Notes under the pieces: generated by a model | Seen by the model: the letters and a program-made list of their open reading frames with translations, nothing else | What the model was told of the DNA's origin: nothing | The model's database searches: none | Position numbers and translations under genes: made by a program | NCBI GenBank assembly: GCA_041655275.1 | Contig: JBBAFU010000023.1 | Coordinates: 1-27,143 of the forward strand | DNA from: JAJYRX01 sp041655275 | Lineage (GTDB): Bacteria; Pseudomonadota; Gammaproteobacteria; Burkholderiales; Burkholderiaceae_B | Direction: 5' to 3' | Length of the DNA stretch: 27,143 nucleotides | In this document: one piece after another, positions 14,176 through 22,674 of the stretch | How the letters are laid out: each line of letters opens with the position of its first letter | How positions within the stretch are numbered: the first letter of the stretch is position 1

Positions 14176-14595
14176 TCAATCGACCGACCGGCGCAGGAAA
14201 TCATCTGCAGACAGTATATCGATGCCGTGAAACGGATGAAGCGCAAGAAGATCCTGATCCCCGGCCACAATGATCTGTGCCTCACCGCTGAGAGCAACAT
14301 CGAGGAACTTATCATCACCAGGGTCTCTGCACGCTTGTATTTGCTGGTGGATGGGAATCATCCGCACGACGCCACCAAGCAGACGAATAAAGTGCTGCCG
14401 ATCCTCTCGGGAAACATATCCATCGAATTTTGTCCGGGAAAGAACATCGGTCAATTCTGCCAACGTATGCTCGGACATAAGCGGGATACCCCAGGCGAGT
14501 CCATGATCCACTGCCCTGGCAGCAGTTCCACCGGGTACCAGCAAACGACTGATCCACAGATTGGTGTCAATCACCAACTTGCGTTCAGTCCTCAT
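14176..14595 (-). CDS. PIN-domain toxin of a type II toxin-antitoxin system (COG1569 type)
   Basis: 139 residues. PIN catalytic acids are visible: Asp in 'LVIDTNLWISRLL' (about 10), Glu in 'SEHTLAELTDVL' (about 46), then Asp residues in 'CRDPGDDKFLDVAL' and 'IIVAGDQDLLAL' near the C-terminal half. The '(R)DPGDDKFLD' segment is typical of the 'putative toxin-antitoxin system toxin component, PIN family' group. It overlaps the upstream antitoxin by 11 bases. RNase activity is inferred from the fold. The frame is intact. Confidence 0.88.
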   Translation of the reverse strand: MRTERKLVIDTNLWISRLLVPGGTAARAVDHGLAWGIPLMSEHTLAELTDVLSRTKFDGYVSREDRQHFIRLLGGVVRMIPIHQQIQACRDPGDDKFLDVALSGEAQIIVAGDQDLLALHPFHGIDILSADDFLRRSVD

Positions 14596-14836
14596 GGCGA
14601 AGCAATTCCTGCAGTGCGTCCGCCGTCAAACCTGCTTTCTTTGCCCTGGCGCCCACCTGATCGCTGAAACGCTGAAATTCAGCCACGTTCAAATGCACAA
14701 GACGCTCGTACTCGTCCACGGACATCACTACCGCCACATCTCGCTTCTGGCGCTGAATAATAATGGGCTCCCGCCTGGCAGCTTCGATAAGCTCGGCAAG
14801 ACCTTGCCTCGCCTCACTTGCAGACACGACTCGCAT
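14585..14836 (-). CDS. Phd/YefM-family antitoxin
   Basis: 83 residues. The N-terminal 'VSASEARQGLAELIEAARREPIIIQRQKRDVAVVMSVDEYERL' (about 4-46) is a textbook Phd/YefM DNA-binding dimerisation domain. The C-terminal helix (FQRFSDQVGARAKKAG) should wrap the PIN toxin. The ATG at 14836 has GGAGAG 6 bases upstream, and a second copy of the same ribosome-site sequence sits 11 bases further up because of a tandem repeat. The promoter region carries repeated GTAC-centred hexamers fit for autoregulation. Confidence 0.9.
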   Translation of the reverse strand: MRVVSASEARQGLAELIEAARREPIIIQRQKRDVAVVMSVDEYERLVHLNVAEFQRFSDQVGARAKKAGLTADALQELLRHED

Positions 14837-14839
14837 ATT

Positions 14840-14861
14840 GATCTCTCCGTGATCTCTCCGT
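14840..14861. repeat. perfect tandem duplication of an 11-bp unit over the antitoxin ribosome site
   Basis: GATCTCTCCGT occurs twice back to back (14840-14850 and 14851-14861). On the minus strand each unit contains GGAGAG, so the Shine-Dalgarno sequence of the Phd-like gene is duplicated. A related CTCTCCGTAC recurs at 14912-14921. Confidence 0.8.
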
Positions 14862-14881
14862 ACATCTTGTACAAATTGTAC
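14860..14881. promoter_or_regulatory. operator-like GTAC repeats overlapping the -10 of the phd-PIN operon
   Basis: Three GTAC-containing half-sites occur within 22 bases, including the palindrome TTGTACAA (14867-14874). On the minus strand the -10-like TACAAT (14880-14875) lies inside this block, with a weak TTGCAT -35 18 bases upstream. This suits repression by the antitoxin or its complex. Confidence 0.45.
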
Positions 14882-15127
14882 TTTCTATGCGCACTGATAT
14901 GCAAGCTTACACTCTCCGTACCTCCGTGCCGAATGCGCGTGCGCTCCCTGCTGTCGGTATCTGTGAATTTTAGTTAAACAAGCTTTGCATCTTCCCCGGC
15001 ATCATTAAAAGCCGGTTGATTAGAATAGAACTCAGCAGGCAACAGCGGCGGCAGTCGCGCCGCATAAAGAAGACCGGTGCTTCCGGCTCCTCCGGATCCA
15101 CACGGTCACACACGAGGAGATATGCTG

Positions 15128-16099
15128 ATGAAGAAACCCATCCGTACCCTGGCGAGTATCACAATGACGCTCGCGGCTGCCGGATTCACCACCTCCAGCC
15201 TGGCCGAGTTTCCCGACAAGCCCGTAACCTACATCATGGCGTTCAACCCCGGCGGTGAATCCGATATCACGGCCCGCTTTCAGGAGCAGCCTCTGGAAAG
15301 AGTCCTTGGGCAGGACGTCAACATCGTATACAAGATCGGCGGTGGCGGATCGGTGGCCTGGTCAGAGGTGGTCAATACCACCAAACCCGACGGTTACACC
15401 TTCGTCGGGCACAATCTGCCGCACATCGTACTGCAACCGCTGATACGGGGCGATGCGGGCTACAACACCCTGGATCTCAAAAGCATCTATTTCTTTGAAA
15501 GCACACCCGATCTGCTGGTCGTGCGTCAGGACAGCCCATTCAAGACACTCAAGGACTTTGTGGACTACGCCAAGAGCCAGCCGCCCGGCGTAGTCACGGT
15601 CGGTGGCAGTGGCTCGTCGACCGCCAATGACCTGGGCACCACCATGCTGAACAAGGCCGCCGACATCAAGCTCACCTACATTCCGTTCAGCGGCAGTGGT
15701 GCGGCCGTCCCGGCCCTGCTTGGCGGCCACGTGACCGCACTCATGACCTACTCCACCATGGGTGTCCAGTACAAGGACAAATTCCGTGCCCTGGCCATCG
15801 CTGCCGAGGAGCGAATGGATGTGCTGGCCGATGTGCCTACGTTCAAGGAATTGGGATATGACGTGGTTGAAGGCGCTTATCGCGGGGTCGCTGCCCCTCC
15901 GGGAACCCCGGATGACCGGATCAAGGTGCTTGCCGACGCTTTCGAGAAAGTCATGAAGGATCCCGAAGTCAGGCAGAAAATGGACGACAATGGCTTCAAG
16001 ACCGAACTCATGGGCCCCGAGGCCTCGCTCGAACTGGTCAAGAAGAAAACCATCGAGTACACCGCCATCCTGGAGGACATGGGCTTACTGAAGAAATAA
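15128..16099 (+). CDS. tctC: Bug family (TctC-type) tripartite tricarboxylate transporter substrate-binding protein
   Basis: 323 residues from ATG 15128, 8 bases after GAGGAG; the ATG at 15122 is too close to that site. The signal peptide ends around 'TTSSLA-EFP', so the protein is periplasmic. The mature N terminus 'FPDKPVTYIMAFNPGGESDITAR' is the Bug-receptor signature that lines the ligand site. The loop 'TVGGSGSSTANDL' binds substrate carboxylate by water-mediated contacts in known structures. The later 'AAPPGTPDDRIKVLADAFEKVMKDPEV' is also family-typical. It is the first gene of the tctC-tctA-tctB-tarD operon, so the likely ligand is D-tartrate or a close C4 hydroxy-dicarboxylate (inference from context). 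Confidence 0.93.
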   Translation: MKKPIRTLASITMTLAAAGFTTSSLAEFPDKPVTYIMAFNPGGESDITARFQEQPLERVLGQDVNIVYKIGGGGSVAWSEVVNTTKPDGYTFVGHNLPHIVLQPLIRGDAGYNTLDLKSIYFFESTPDLLVVRQDSPFKTLKDFVDYAKSQPPGVVTVGGSGSSTANDLGTTMLNKAADIKLTYIPFSGSGAAVPALLGGHVTALMTYSTMGVQYKDKFRALAIAAEERMDVLADVPTFKELGYDVVEGAYRGVAAPPGTPDDRIKVLADAFEKVMKDPEVRQKMDDNGFKTELMGPEASLELVKKKTIEYTAILEDMGLLKK

Positions 16100-16133
16100 A
16101 CCACTCCCCGCCACTTCTATATACAGGTGACTC

Positions 16134-17657
16134 ATGACTGAAGCCATCTGGATGGGTCTCGTCCATCTCGTATCTTTTCAGAACCTGGCCCTGATTGTGG
16201 CGGGGACCGTTGCCGGCATGGTGATCGGCGCCCTTCCCGGGCTGACGGCCACCATGGCCGTGGCCCTGCTCGTACCTTTCACGTTCAATATGGATCCGGT
16301 CGGAGGGCTGGTCCTGCTTGGCTCAATCTATATGGGCGCCATCTATGGCGGCTGTTTCAGCGCCATCCTGATCAATACTCCCGGCACACCCAGCTCTATC
16401 GGAACCACGTTTGACGGCTACCCCATGGCGCGTCAGGGGCGTGGAGAAGAAGCCGTCATCGGCGCCACCGTCGGCTCGGCTGTCGGCGGGATATTTGGCG
16501 TCATCTGCCTGATTTTTCTCAGCCCACCGCTGGCCGATATCGCCTTGCGCTTCGGCCCTGCCGAGTATTTCTGGGTTGGCGTCTTCGGCATTACCATCAT
16601 CTCCAGCCTGTCGACCGGCGCGTTTCTCAAGGGTATGACTGGCGCATGCTTCGGTATCCTCATCTCCACCATCGGCATCGCCCCCGTCGGCGGTGACGTG
16701 CGCTTCACCTTCGGTTCCCCGCTCATGCAGGCCGGAGTGGATCTGATTGTCATCCTGATCGGCCTGTTCTGCATCCCGGAGCTGCTGAATCTTGTCTTTC
16801 GCTCCGGCAGCGGCAAGGACAGTATTGACTACCGGCGCGCCAAAGGGGTTCTGGGCACAACCGTGCGACGTGTCTTTGCCATGCCCGGAAACCTGCTTCG
16901 ATCGTCCATCATTGGTACTGTCGTGGGCATTCTGCCCGGCGCAGGCGGCAATATCGCCAACCTTGTATCCTACAACGAAGCCAAGCGGGCCGCGAAAAAC
17001 CCCGAGGAATTCGGCACCGGCAAACTCGATGGCATCGTGGCAACGGAAACCGCCAACAATGCGGTCGTGGGCGGCGGCATGATCCCGCTGCTCACACTGG
17101 GCATCCCCGGCGCACCACCGGATGCCATCATCTACGGCGCCCTGATGATGCAGGGGCTGCGCCCGGGGCCGGAGCTGTTCTCCGAACATGCAGACATCAC
17201 CTATACCTTCATGCTGGGCGTCGGTCTGTCGGCCATCGTCATGGTACCTGTCGGTCTGTACGGCGGGCGCTTGCTGGCCCGATTCGTATCGCGGCTGCCG
17301 GTACGCTACCTGGTGCCCGGCATCGCCATCCTGACCATCGTCGGATCCTACGCCATCCGTAACAACTTCCTTGATGTGCAGCTCATGCTGGGTTTCGGCG
17401 TAGCCGGCTATATATTGCGCTGGCTGGGCTTTTCCGCTGCACCCATTGTCCTGGGGCTGATTCTGGGGCCCATCATGGAAACCGGGCTCGTACAGGCCAA
17501 TCTGATGGGAGCCGGCTACACCCACTCCTGGTATGCGCTGTTCGTCAACCCGCTGTCCTGGGTTCTCATCGGCCTGTCGCTGCTCTCCTTCCTGTGGCCC
17601 TATTACCGTCCCCTGAAAGCCCGGCTGCGGCGCTCGGGCACCCGCACTTCTTCGTAA
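16134..17657 (+). CDS. tctA: tripartite tricarboxylate transporter permease, large subunit TctA
   Basis: 507 residues, about 12 predicted membrane segments in the inner membrane. The two inverted-repeat signature loops are visible: 'GALPGLTATMAVALLVPFTF' near residues 27-46 and 'GILPGAGGNIANLVSYNEAKR' in the second half, along with 'GAIYGGCFSAILINTPGTPSSIGTTFDGYPMARQG'. Length is normal for TctA (about 500). It follows tctC by 34 bases and precedes tctB by 16. It uses an ion gradient to drive uptake of the ligand delivered by the receptor (family knowledge). Confidence 0.95.
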   Translation: MTEAIWMGLVHLVSFQNLALIVAGTVAGMVIGALPGLTATMAVALLVPFTFNMDPVGGLVLLGSIYMGAIYGGCFSAILINTPGTPSSIGTTFDGYPMARQGRGEEAVIGATVGSAVGGIFGVICLIFLSPPLADIALRFGPAEYFWVGVFGITIISSLSTGAFLKGMTGACFGILISTIGIAPVGGDVRFTFGSPLMQAGVDLIVILIGLFCIPELLNLVFRSGSGKDSIDYRRAKGVLGTTVRRVFAMPGNLLRSSIIGTVVGILPGAGGNIANLVSYNEAKRAAKNPEEFGTGKLDGIVATETANNAVVGGGMIPLLTLGIPGAPPDAIIYGALMMQGLRPGPELFSEHADITYTFMLGVGLSAIVMVPVGLYGGRLLARFVSRLPVRYLVPGIAILTIVGSYAIRNNFLDVQLMLGFGVAGYILRWLGFSAAPIVLGLILGPIMETGLVQANLMGAGYTHSWYALFVNPLSWVLIGLSLLSFLWPYYRPLKARLRRSGTRTSS

Positions 17658-17673
17658 AAAGAAGGTATATACC

Positions 17674-18165
17674 ATGAGTCCACTGTTTCGAGACCGTCTG
17701 GGATCCCTGCTGATGGCGGGATTCCTGCTCGTGCTCTGGTTTCAGCGCAGCTACACCAGTCCCTTTGGCGGCATGTTCCCCGACACCATCATGGGCATAA
17801 TGACTGTCTTTCTGGTGATAACGCTGATCCTGTCATTCACTCGCTGGCCTGCCATGCTGGAGGACACCGGTGGCAGCGACCATGAGACGGAGGAAGGCGA
17901 TACCTCGTCCGGCCGTCGTCTGCGTCAGGTTCTGGTCGTCATTGTGCTGCTTGCATTGTGGACCGGGCTATACCGCTCTGTAGGCTTTGCAATCACCGGT
18001 ACGCTGGGATTTGCCGCCATCGCCCTCTATCTGGGTGACCGGAGCCATGGCCTTCGAGACTTGTACAGGGCGCTGGGCTTTGGAATGCTTGTCAGCTTCA
18101 TCATTTATATGGTGTTCGCTTATTTCCTGCTGGTGCCCCTGCCCCCGGGTTTCCTGTTCGATTAA
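17674..18165 (+). CDS. tctB: tripartite tricarboxylate transporter small membrane subunit TctB
   Basis: 163 residues with four predicted membrane helices (about residues 8-26, 37-52, 82-100 and 120-160 region) and a charged acidic loop after the second helix (GGSDHETEEGDTSS). Order and size match TctB, the poorly conserved small subunit. AGAAGG precedes the ATG by 8 bases. Assigned mainly from its place directly after tctA; sequence similarity between TctB proteins is generally low. Confidence 0.88.
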   Translation: MSPLFRDRLGSLLMAGFLLVLWFQRSYTSPFGGMFPDTIMGIMTVFLVITLILSFTRWPAMLEDTGGSDHETEEGDTSSGRRLRQVLVVIVLLALWTGLYRSVGFAITGTLGFAAIALYLGDRSHGLRDLYRALGFGMLVSFIIYMVFAYFLLVPLPPGFLFD

Positions 18166-18197
18166 TCCCGCCCGCCTCGATCACAAGACCTGTCCTC

Positions 18198-19364
18198 ATG
18201 CCAATACGCATCACCGATATTCGCGAAGATACGCGACCCATCGCCTCTCCGATCCGTAACGCCTACATCGACTTTTCCAGGATGACCATCAGCCTGGTTG
18301 CCATCCATACCAACGTGATGCGCAATGGTCGCCCGGTCATCGGCTACGGGTTCAATTCAAACGGCCGCTATGGTCAGGGTGGGCTCATTCGGGAGCGCTT
18401 TGCACCCCGCCTGCTGGAAGCAGCGCCGGCATCGCTACTGGATGATGCCGGGGACAATCTCGACCCGCAACGGGCATGGGCGACAATGATGGCCAACGAA
18501 AAACCGGGCGGCCACGGCGAACGTTCGGTAGCAGTCGGCACCCTGGACATGGCGCTCTGGGATGCCTGCGCAAAAATCGCCGGCAAGCCACTGTTTCGGC
18601 TGCTGGCCGAGACGCACGGTATTCCGGCGGATCCAAGGGTCTTCGTCTACGCCGCCGGAGGCTATTACTATCCTGGCAAGGATCTTGAGGCGCTGAAGGC
18701 AGAAATGCGCAGCTATCTGGAACGCGGCTACACCGTCGTCAAGATGAAGATCGGTGGTGCACCGCTGGACGAAGACAGGCAACGCATCGAGGCCGTACTG
18801 AACGAGATCGGCAGCAGGGCACGGCTTGCGGTGGACGCAAACGGCCGCTTCGATCTGGAAACGGCGCTGGCCTATGCAAAGATGCTGGCAAACTATCCCC
18901 TGCACTGGTACGAGGAGCCGGGCGACCCGCTGGACTACCGCCTGCAGGCAGTATTGGGCCAGCACTACAGCGGCCCCATGGCCACGGGAGAAAATCTCTT
19001 CAGCCACCAGGATGCCCGCAACCTCCTGCGCTATGGCGGCCTGCGCCCCGATCGTGACATCCTGCAGTTTGACTGCGCCCTGAGCTATGGCCTGGTCGAG
19101 TATTTGCGCACCCTGGATATGCTGAAGGCACATGGGTGGTCCGCCCGCCAGTGCATACCGCACGGAGGTCACCAGATGTCACTGAATATCGCTGCCGGCC
19201 TGGGCCTGGGCGGCAACGAATCCTATCCGGACCTGTTCCAGCCCTATGGCGGCTTCCCGGACAGTGTGCGCGTCAACGATGGCTATATCACGATGCCGGA
19301 ACTGCCGGGTATCGGGTTTGAAGGCAAGGCCGACCTTTACCGGGAAATGCAGACGCTGGGCTGA
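18198..19364 (+). CDS. tarD: D(-)-tartrate dehydratase (enolase superfamily)
   Basis: 388 residues. The sequence closely follows the characterised Bradyrhizobium TarD as I recall it, including 'SPIRNAYIDFSRMT', 'YGFNSNGRYGQGGLIRERFAPRLLE', 'GGHGERSVAVGTLDMA' and 'ESYPDLFQPYGGFPD'. Codon counting puts the expected active-site residues at the expected numbers: Lys182 and Lys184 (K-x-K), metal ligands Asp213, Glu239 and Glu265, and His322. The enzyme dehydrates D-tartrate to oxaloacetate in the cytoplasm. It is last in the TTT operon, 32 bases after tctB, giving uptake and first catabolic step together. Confidence 0.93.
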   Translation: MPIRITDIREDTRPIASPIRNAYIDFSRMTISLVAIHTNVMRNGRPVIGYGFNSNGRYGQGGLIRERFAPRLLEAAPASLLDDAGDNLDPQRAWATMMANEKPGGHGERSVAVGTLDMALWDACAKIAGKPLFRLLAETHGIPADPRVFVYAAGGYYYPGKDLEALKAEMRSYLERGYTVVKMKIGGAPLDEDRQRIEAVLNEIGSRARLAVDANGRFDLETALAYAKMLANYPLHWYEEPGDPLDYRLQAVLGQHYSGPMATGENLFSHQDARNLLRYGGLRPDRDILQFDCALSYGLVEYLRTLDMLKAHGWSARQCIPHGGHQMSLNIAAGLGLGGNESYPDLFQPYGGFPDSVRVNDGYITMPELPGIGFEGKADLYREMQTLG

Positions 19365-19379
19365 GCCGACCACTGATAA

Positions 19380-20294
19380 TCAGGCCGCTTCCTCGAGCGC
19401 GGCGGCCAGAAAATCAACGAAGGTACGAACCCGTATCGAAAACTGGTAGCGCTGTGCATAGACCGCATAAATATCTGCATCCGGTGTGGTGTAGTCGGGC
19501 AATACGGCAACGAGACGGCCGTCCGCCAGATATTCCCGGATATCCCACTCGGCACGCATCAGGATGCCATGCCCATCCAGCGCCCACTTGACAGCGATCT
19601 CTCCATCGTTTGTCATCAGCGGCCCATTGATGCGAACCGACTCAACCCGACCCTGCGCCTTGCGACTGCCAGCCAGACGCCAGACGTGGTAGGCTTCATC
19701 CCCCTGCCTGATTCCAATACAGCTATGGCGGGCCAGATCATGCGGTGTCCTGGGCACCCCCCGGCGGGCCAGGTACGCCGGCGTGGCACACAACAGGCGC
19801 CGGTTGGCTGCCAGGCGCCGCGCCACCACCCGGCCATCGGGCGGCTCTCCAAACCGAATGCAGACGTCATAGGCATCTTCAGTCAGCGACGGCGGTGTCA
19901 CGGACAACTGCAACTGCACCGAAACATCCGGATAGGCACCCACAAATCGTGAAATCACAGGCGCAACGTGACTACGCCCAAACCCCAGCGTGGCATTGAC
20001 CCGCAACAGGCCAATCGGACGCTTTCCGGCACCACCCAGCAGGCTGCTGAGCGCATCGATCTCTTCCAGAATATGCCGCGCATGTTTCAGGTAAACCTCG
20101 CCCTCGGGCGTGAGCAACATGCGCCGGGTTGTCCGGTTGACCAGGGATACACCCGCCCGGCGTTCCATCTGGGCCAGACGCTTGCTCACAGCCGCCGGCG
20201 TCAGACCCAGCTCACGGGCGGCTGCGCTCAGGCTGCCCGCCGAGGCCAGCATGGAAAAAAAACCAAAATCTGCCGCCCGTACCGTTTCCTTCAT
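19380..20294 (-). CDS. LysR family regulator, DmlR-like
   Basis: 304 residues. HTH segment 'FFSMLASAGSLSAAARELGLTPAAVSKRLAQMERRAGVSLVNRTTRRMLLTPEGE' (about 12-66) and a full effector-binding domain ('LLRVNATLGFGRSHVAPVISRF' onward; 'DVCIRFGEPPDGRVVARRLA'). It is divergent from a tartrate/D-malate dehydrogenase gene, as dmlR is from dmlA in E. coli, and convergent with tarD (15 bases between stops). It probably activates the dehydrogenase operon in response to D-malate or tartrate (inference). The divergent gap has two inverted repeats that could be its sites. Confidence 0.88.
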   Translation of the reverse strand: MKETVRAADFGFFSMLASAGSLSAAARELGLTPAAVSKRLAQMERRAGVSLVNRTTRRMLLTPEGEVYLKHARHILEEIDALSSLLGGAGKRPIGLLRVNATLGFGRSHVAPVISRFVGAYPDVSVQLQLSVTPPSLTEDAYDVCIRFGEPPDGRVVARRLAANRRLLCATPAYLARRGVPRTPHDLARHSCIGIRQGDEAYHVWRLAGSRKAQGRVESVRINGPLMTNDGEIAVKWALDGHGILMRAEWDIREYLADGRLVAVLPDYTTPDADIYAVYAQRYQFSIRVRTFVDFLAAALEEAA

Positions 20295-20343
20295 GCCATC
20301 ATCTATGAATTATCGTTAAGCATGCTATGCATATCAGGTCATT

Positions 20344-20390
20344 CTATCAACTGATAGTAGGGTAACAATAGATATTTCATCGCGAATATC
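20344..20390. promoter_or_regulatory. two inverted repeats in the lysR/dehydrogenase divergent region
   Basis: CTATCA-AC-TGATAG (20344-20357) and GATATT-N8-AATATC (20371-20390) lie between the divergent start codons, about 50 bases upstream of each gene's ATG or further. They are candidate binding sites for the adjacent LysR regulator. Confidence 0.45.
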
Positions 20391-20438
20391 ACCCCCACTG
20401 CGCCTCCGTCCTGCATTCTGCCAACAAGGAACCCCATC

Positions 20439-21530
20439 ATGAAAACATATCGCATTGCAACCATTCCCGGTGACGGCATCGGCAAAGAAGTCATTCCGGC
20501 TGGACGACAGCTACTGGAGGTGGTGGCACGCGCAGACGGCGGGTTTGTTTTCGATTTCGAAGACTTCGACTGGGGTGCAGACCATCACCGGGCGCACGGT
20601 GTCATGATGCCCGAAGATGGCTTGAACGAACTTCGAGACAAGGACGCCATCCTGTTCGGTTCTGCCGGAGACCAGGACATTCCGGACCATATCACGCTGT
20701 GGGGATTACGCCTGAAGATCTGCCAGGGGCTGGATCAATACGCCAATGTGCGCCCTACCCGCATCCTCCCGGGCATTGACGCACCCCTGAAGCGCTGCCA
20801 GCCCCAGGATCTCGATTGGGTCATCGTGCGTGAAAACTCGGAAGGCGAGTACTCGGGCGTCGGAGGTCGTGTCCATGGGGGCCTGCCAATGGAAACCGCG
20901 ATGGATGTCTCCATCCTGACGCGGGCGGGGGTCGAACGCATCATGCGCTATGCCTTCCGGCTCGCGCAGTCACGGCCACGCCGGCACCTCACGATCATTA
21001 CCAAGAGCAATGCACAACGTCATGCCATGGTCATGTGGGATGACATTGCGGCCGAGATTGCACTGGAATTTCCCGACGTGACCTGGGACAAGGAGCTGGT
21101 GGACGCGGCGACCGCCCGCATGGTCAACCGGCCTTCCTCGCTGGACACCATCGTGGCAACAAACCTGCACGCCGACATCCTCAGCGATCTGGCCGCCGCA
21201 CTGGCGGGCAGTCTGGGTATCGCGCCTACCGGCAACATAGATCCGGAACGACGCGGTCCTTCCATGTTTGAACCTATCCACGGATCGGCCTTCGATATCA
21301 TGAACAAGGGGCTGGCCAATCCGATCGGCACCTTCTGGTCCGTCGTGATGCTTCTGGAGCATCTGGGTGAAAACAGCGCAGCCACGCGTGTCATGCACGC
21401 CATCGAAGCCATTACCGCCGATCCGGCGCTGCATACCCGGGATCTGGGTGGAAAAGCCACCACCCGCGAAGTGACGGACGCAATCTGCGCGCTGGTTGCA
21501 GCACCGATACCGGTACAAGCGCACGACTGA
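20439..21530 (+). CDS. ttuC: tartrate dehydrogenase / decarboxylating D-malate dehydrogenase
   Basis: 363-residue beta-decarboxylating dehydrogenase of the isocitrate/isopropylmalate family. Motifs: 'IPGDGIGKEVIPAG' (about 8-21), 'LWGLRLKICQGLDQYANVRP' (substrate-binding Arg region), 'VRENSEGEYSGVGG' (Arg and Tyr, about 129-142), 'TKSNAQRHAMVMWD' (Lys), metal Asp residues in 'NLHADILSDLAAAL' (about 242-255) and the NAD site 'PIHGSAFDIMNKGLANPIGTFWS'. The 'NLHADILSD' form and overall length point to TtuC/DmlA rather than LeuB. Known reactions include D-malate to pyruvate and oxidation or decarboxylation of tartrate isomers. AAGGAA precedes the ATG by 8 bases. dmlA would be an equally fair symbol. 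Confidence 0.9.
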   Translation: MKTYRIATIPGDGIGKEVIPAGRQLLEVVARADGGFVFDFEDFDWGADHHRAHGVMMPEDGLNELRDKDAILFGSAGDQDIPDHITLWGLRLKICQGLDQYANVRPTRILPGIDAPLKRCQPQDLDWVIVRENSEGEYSGVGGRVHGGLPMETAMDVSILTRAGVERIMRYAFRLAQSRPRRHLTIITKSNAQRHAMVMWDDIAAEIALEFPDVTWDKELVDAATARMVNRPSSLDTIVATNLHADILSDLAAALAGSLGIAPTGNIDPERRGPSMFEPIHGSAFDIMNKGLANPIGTFWSVVMLLEHLGENSAATRVMHAIEAITADPALHTRDLGGKATTREVTDAICALVAAPIPVQAHD

Positions 21531-21642
21531 TGGCAGCGGCGCAGCCTCTCGAGAGTGCTGTTCACATTCAGACACAGCGGATGTACCATCAAATCATCGC
21601 TTCTGCCATCCCCATATGCAGATCGATAGAAAGGAGACCATC

Positions 21643-22659
21643 ATGCGATCATCCAGAAAACCCCTTCCATTTCGCCGCTGGCTGCCGGGCCTGTCGTTCG
21701 CGCTGGCGCTCGCCGGCGCTCCCGGCCTGGCCACGTCCGTACAGGCGGCGCCGCAAGTCATCAAGATTGGCTGGACGACAGCCGACAGCCCATCCGATCC
21801 CTACGCGATCACCGCACATTATTTTGCCGAAGCGCTGGAAAAGAATGTGCCTGGCCATTTCAAGGTCCAATTCTATGGCGGCCATCAGCTGGGCGATGAA
21901 ATGCAGATGCTCCAAGGCCTGCAGCTGGGTACGCTGGACATGGGAGTCATCACCGGCACGGTGATCGGCAACCTGATTCCTTCATACCAGCTCAATGACC
22001 TCCCCTTCCTCTACAAATCCAATGAACAGGCACACCGGGTGCTTGACGGCAAGGCCGGAGACATCCTGACCGAAGACCTCAAGGCCAAGAAAGTCACCAA
22101 CCTGGGTTTTGCCGAAGCCGGCTTTCGACATGTCATCAACAACACCCGTCCCATCGCGATACCAGATGATCTCAAGGGAATTCGTCTGCGTGTCCAGCCA
22201 AGCGACATGTTCATCGACAGCTTCCGCGCCCTGGGCGCCAATCCCGTACCCCTGCCCTGGGGCGATGCATTCACAGCCGTGCAACAGGGCACGATAGACG
22301 GACTGGAAATCCCGCTGGCGGTCATCTACGCGAACAAGTTTCCTGAAGTCACCAGACACCTGTCACTCACGCGTCACAGCTACAACGCACTGGCCCTGTT
22401 GATCTCGGATCGCACCCTCGGAAAAATGGATGCCGCCACACAGGAACAGGTGCGCAAGGCGGCACGCGATGCCATCACGCGCCAGCGTGCCACCATGGCC
22501 GAGAGCGACACCGAGATCCTGGACAAGATCCGTGACGCCGGCATGCAAGTGAATGAAGTGCCCGACCTGACTATTTTCCGCGACATGGAGTCCAGCGTCT
22601 ACGACAAGTACCGGGCGACGATCGGTGCGCAGGTGCTGGAGGCGGCCCTGGGCGACTGA
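21643..22659 (+). CDS. dctP: TRAP transporter substrate-binding protein DctP
   Basis: 338 residues from the ATG at 21643, 7 bases after AAAGGAG, with a signal peptide ending near 'SVQA-APQ'. The mature protein has DctP hallmarks: 'KIGWTTADSPSDPYAITAHYFAEALEKNVPGHFKVQFYGGHQLGDEMQMLQGLQLGTLDM' (about 37-98), the ligand-contact Arg segment 'GFRHVINNTRPI' and 'DLKGIRLRVQPSDMF', and 'QQGTIDGLEIPLAVIYANKF'. Periplasmic receptor for organic anions, usually dicarboxylates or sugar acids. It lies 112 bases after the dehydrogenase gene and leads the dctPQM set. Confidence 0.93.
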   Translation: MRSSRKPLPFRRWLPGLSFALALAGAPGLATSVQAAPQVIKIGWTTADSPSDPYAITAHYFAEALEKNVPGHFKVQFYGGHQLGDEMQMLQGLQLGTLDMGVITGTVIGNLIPSYQLNDLPFLYKSNEQAHRVLDGKAGDILTEDLKAKKVTNLGFAEAGFRHVINNTRPIAIPDDLKGIRLRVQPSDMFIDSFRALGANPVPLPWGDAFTAVQQGTIDGLEIPLAVIYANKFPEVTRHLSLTRHSYNALALLISDRTLGKMDAATQEQVRKAARDAITRQRATMAESDTEILDKIRDAGMQVNEVPDLTIFRDMESSVYDKYRATIGAQVLEAALGD

Positions 22660-22674
22660 CGGGCGGACTGAAAC

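Noticed and set aside
14982..15026. Promoter for the TTT operon (TAGAAT at 15021-15026 and the CCGGC-N10-GCCGG dyad at 14996-15015)
   Set aside because: No acceptable -35 at the right distance; the dyad may be an activator site, but the evidence is too thin to list as a feature.
16323..17675. Long 450-codon open frame on the minus strand opposite tctA
   Set aside because: Composition rich in Asp, Gln, His and Gly without domain motifs; it mirrors the codon bias of the clear TctA permease on the other strand.
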